This document shows, one piece after another, positions 60,903-62,839 of a stretch of 62,839 nt of DNA (positions are counted from its first letter, which is position 1; each line of letters opens with the position of its first letter). The notes under the pieces are model-generated. The model searched no databases. It saw only the letters and a program-made list of their open reading frames with translations, and had not been told where the DNA came from. The stretch is from Spirochaetia bacterium (GTDB lineage Bacteria > Spirochaetota > Spirochaetia > Treponematales > Breznakiellaceae): NCBI GenBank assembly GCA_026002265.1, contig BOBG01000002.1, positions 1 through 62,839 of the forward strand. The letters are read 5' to 3'. The position numbers and the translations under genes were made by a program.

Positions 60903-62276
60903 CTAATCAAGGACTCGTTTCGTTTGCCATGCGCCGCGCTTCCACCGGATGAAATAGCAGGCTCCTCGGGTGATAAAGTCACTTCCCATAGCGATCCACA
61001 CGCCAAGAGGTCCGATGTGGAAGGTGTAGGATAAAAGGTAGGAAAAGCTCACCCGGACCGTCCACATTGAAATCGCCGCTACGATCATCACATACCGGGC
61101 ATCGCCGGCTGCACGCAGGGCATTGGGCAGCGCGAAACTCATTGCCCAGCCGATTACCATGGAAATGCAATGCACGCTCAGAAATAATTTCGCATAATTA
61201 TGGGCTTCCGGGCTGAGGCTGAATAAACTTATCAATGGTTCTATGAAAATAAAGGTAAAGCCGCTCATAACGAAAATGGTGAGGTAAGACAATTTCATTA
61301 TCTTTGTCGTATTCTTTTTCGCTGCCTCGTAGTCGCCCGCACCGACACACTGTCCTACGATGGTGAGGAGCGCCATGCCGCACGCATTCCCAGGCATAAA
61401 TGAAAAGGAGTTGACCACACCCGCGATGGCGTTTCCAGCCATTGCCGCGGTGCCGAAGGTGGTGAAGATCCGTTGTGTGAGGAGTTTTCCGATCATAAAC
61501 ATGGAACTTTCCAAGCCGCTCGGTACGCCGACCTTGAGAATAGTCCGGATCATCGAGGGAACCCACTGTATTTTAAGGAGTCCGAAGAGGGAAATCGGAC
61601 CGCGGCTCCGGACGAGTAACAGAGTGGAAAAGGCTGAGGCTACGATCCGGCTTACCAGCGTGGAAATAGCAGCACCTGCGATTCCGATATGCAGTCCGAA
61701 AATGAGAAAGGCATTGCCCCCGATGTTCAAAATGTTGGAGAGAAATGCGATGTGCATTGTCACACGGGAATTACCGACTGCCCGGAACAATGCGGCGTTT
61801 GCGTTGGATATGGCTAAAAAGGGATAGGAGAGCGCTGTTATGAAAAAATAGATGGTAGCCGCTTCCATCACATCATCTGCAATCGCTCCATATAAAAGCC
61901 GGATGATCGGACGGTTTAAGGCAAGAACAATGACCATGATAAGGAGCGAAACTGCGGTTGTACTGTAGATGAGTTGTTTCGATGCAAGCTGCGAGTTTTT
62001 TACGTCACGCCGGCCGATGTACTGACTCACCACCACTGCGCCGCCGGTTGCAAGTGCGGTGAACGCGATCACAAAGAGGTTGTTGATCATATCAACGATA
62101 TTCACGCCGGTTACCGCAAATTCACCGACTGAACTTACCATTACTGTGTCAGCAGCCCCCATTACGAGCGCGAGTATCTGTTCAATAGCAAGGGGCCACA
62201 AAAGTTGGAAGATTTCTCGGTTATTCCATTTCTCGGCGATAGGTTCCGGCACCGGTGCGGATTGCAAAGATGGCAT
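60903..62276 (-). CDS. MATE-family efflux transporter
   Basis: 457 residues, twelve membrane helices in two homologous halves. Begins IFQLLWPLAIEQILALVMGAADTVMVSSVGEFAVTG, the MATE opening read in pieces; the second half opens TILKVGVPSGLESSMFMIG. Exports cationic compounds using Na+ or H+ gradients. No regulator adjacent. No clear ribosome site at the ATG. Confidence 0.93.
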   Translation of the reverse strand: MPSLQSAPVPEPIAEKWNNREIFQLLWPLAIEQILALVMGAADTVMVSSVGEFAVTGVNIVDMINNLFVIAFTALATGGAVVVSQYIGRRDVKNSQLASKQLIYSTTAVSLLIMVIVLALNRPIIRLLYGAIADDVMEAATIYFFITALSYPFLAISNANAALFRAVGNSRVTMHIAFLSNILNIGGNAFLIFGLHIGIAGAAISTLVSRIVASAFSTLLLVRSRGPISLFGLLKIQWVPSMIRTILKVGVPSGLESSMFMIGKLLTQRIFTTFGTAAMAGNAIAGVVNSFSFMPGNACGMALLTIVGQCVGAGDYEAAKKNTTKIMKLSYLTIFVMSGFTFIFIEPLISLFSLSPEAHNYAKLFLSVHCISMVIGWAMSFALPNALRAAGDARYVMIVAAISMWTVRVSFSYLLSYTFHIGPLGVWIAMGSDFITRGACYFIRWKRGAWQTKRVLD

Positions 62277-62427
62277 TTATTTCAAATGTAGCACTCAAGA
62301 CACTATTATGCTAGGCGGTGTAAAACTTAATGCTTCATTTGGGATATAAGCCGTAACGACACTATGTGTAACAACTATTGACAATCTTTCTATATTATTC
62401 GTGCTATTCGTGGACGATTCTTTTCCA

Positions 62428-62839
62428 TTAACCCATTTGTGAAGCTGTGTTTAGAAATTGTTTCCGGAGCCGCGACGGCAGGGACCGGTTTGGGAAGCGT
62501 TGACAGAATTCCTTAAAGACCGCTCCCGCTGCATCTTTTTTACCTATAACAAGTAATGTTTCGGCAATAGCTTGGAGCCACTGCATTTCATCACGGGACG
62601 AAAAACCCAGTGTGAGCAATTCCTCAAGGCATTGAATGTAGTGTTCCGCGTCAACCGTTTTCTTAAGTTTCCGGCGTACCAGTTCCTTGAGCCGGTTTTC
62701 AACTTCGACCGCAAAATGCCGGAAATAGGGTCGGCGGCGCTCTTCCCGGACCAGCCCAGCTAAAAGCCGGACCGCTTCATAGTAACGGCGGCGCTTTTCT
62801 AACTCCTCCGCGAGCACAAACGCAGCATCCATCCACTCT
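62428..62839 (-). CDS. TPR-like protein, C-terminal part (gene runs off the window)
   Basis: The frame is open to the window edge; the ATG at 62832 may be internal. 134 residues are visible, helical and basic (EELEKRRRYYEAVRLLAGLV; LQAIAETLLVIGKKDAAGAVFKEF), in the style of TPR/helical-repeat proteins. No named family recognised. Confidence 0.5.
   Translation of the reverse strand, partial: EWMDAAFVLAEELEKRRRYYEAVRLLAGLVREERRRPYFRHFAVEVENRLKELVRRKLKKTVDAEHYIQCLEELLTLGFSSRDEMQWLQAIAETLLVIGKKDAAGAVFKEFCQRFPNRSLPSRLRKQFLNTASQMG

Overview
The window looks like a spirochaete chromosome segment of moderate GC, most likely a Treponema relative of gut origin. Supporting genes are a roughly 890-residue GreA with a long helical N-terminal extension, a DUF5312 gene heading a nucleoside-type ABC transporter operon, a DUF6941/bactofilin/TPR/kinase cluster, and periplasmic proteins of a treponemal type. 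The placement is by eye from protein families. The sequence starts inside a fold-back and ends inside an open gene, so it may be a whole contig; its first 640 bp should be treated with care.

Layout. 1-1100: two halves of one VWA-domain protein facing each other around a 45-bp perfect inverted repeat. 1.2-6.5 kb (minus): greA, a TPR gene, tRNA-Pro, an LRAT-type cysteine enzyme and a tandemly duplicated small membrane protein. 6.6-9.4 kb: ABC ATPase and tyrS. 9.8-12.4 kb (minus): thiol peroxidase and a chemoreceptor. 12.5-18.1 kb: uxaB-uxaA (hexuronate breakdown), pncA-pncB (NAD salvage) and a convergent Nudix gene. 18.2-24.5 kb: MetF-like, DUF3298 lipoprotein, aspS, polA. 24.5-25.2 kb: a REP-associated transposase between inverted REP sequences. 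25.3-30.1 kb (minus): CheA-like kinase, DUF6941, bactofilin, TPR and mtaB joined by stop/start overlaps. 30.1-30.3 kb: tRNA-Tyr and tRNA-Thr. 30.3-36.3 kb (minus): a periplasmic protein, then DUF5312, ATPase and two permeases. 36.5-37.0 kb: a second REP transposase. 37.1-43.5 kb: QueG-like, a 70-73 bp tandem array, pfkB kinase, OmpA protein, RseP, RnfC. 43.5-44.2 kb: a repeat block. 44.3-46.2 kb: ferredoxin-tailed aldo/keto reductase and tmRNA. 46.3-50 kb: F-type ATP synthase genes c-b-delta-alpha-gamma only. 50-53 kb: a membrane sensor and a carboxylesterase. 53.1-58.7 kb: class II ribonucleotide reductase with two inteins. 58.8-62.8 kb (minus): caspase/FN3/TPR protein, MATE pump and a partial TPR-like gene.

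Three themes stand out. First, many genes lack a Shine-Dalgarno sequence and have a consensus -10 box 6-9 nt before the ATG, six of them with a -35 box at exactly 17 bp, which predicts leaderless mRNAs. Second, the two Y1 transposases sit among many GGTCTGTCCCC elements, including a tandem array and copies inside genes, which looks like an active or recently active REP system. Third, the ribonucleotide reductase carries inteins at two active-site positions, one directly before the expected thiyl-radical cysteine.

No CRISPR array, prophage, rRNA, classical insertion sequence or replication origin was seen.
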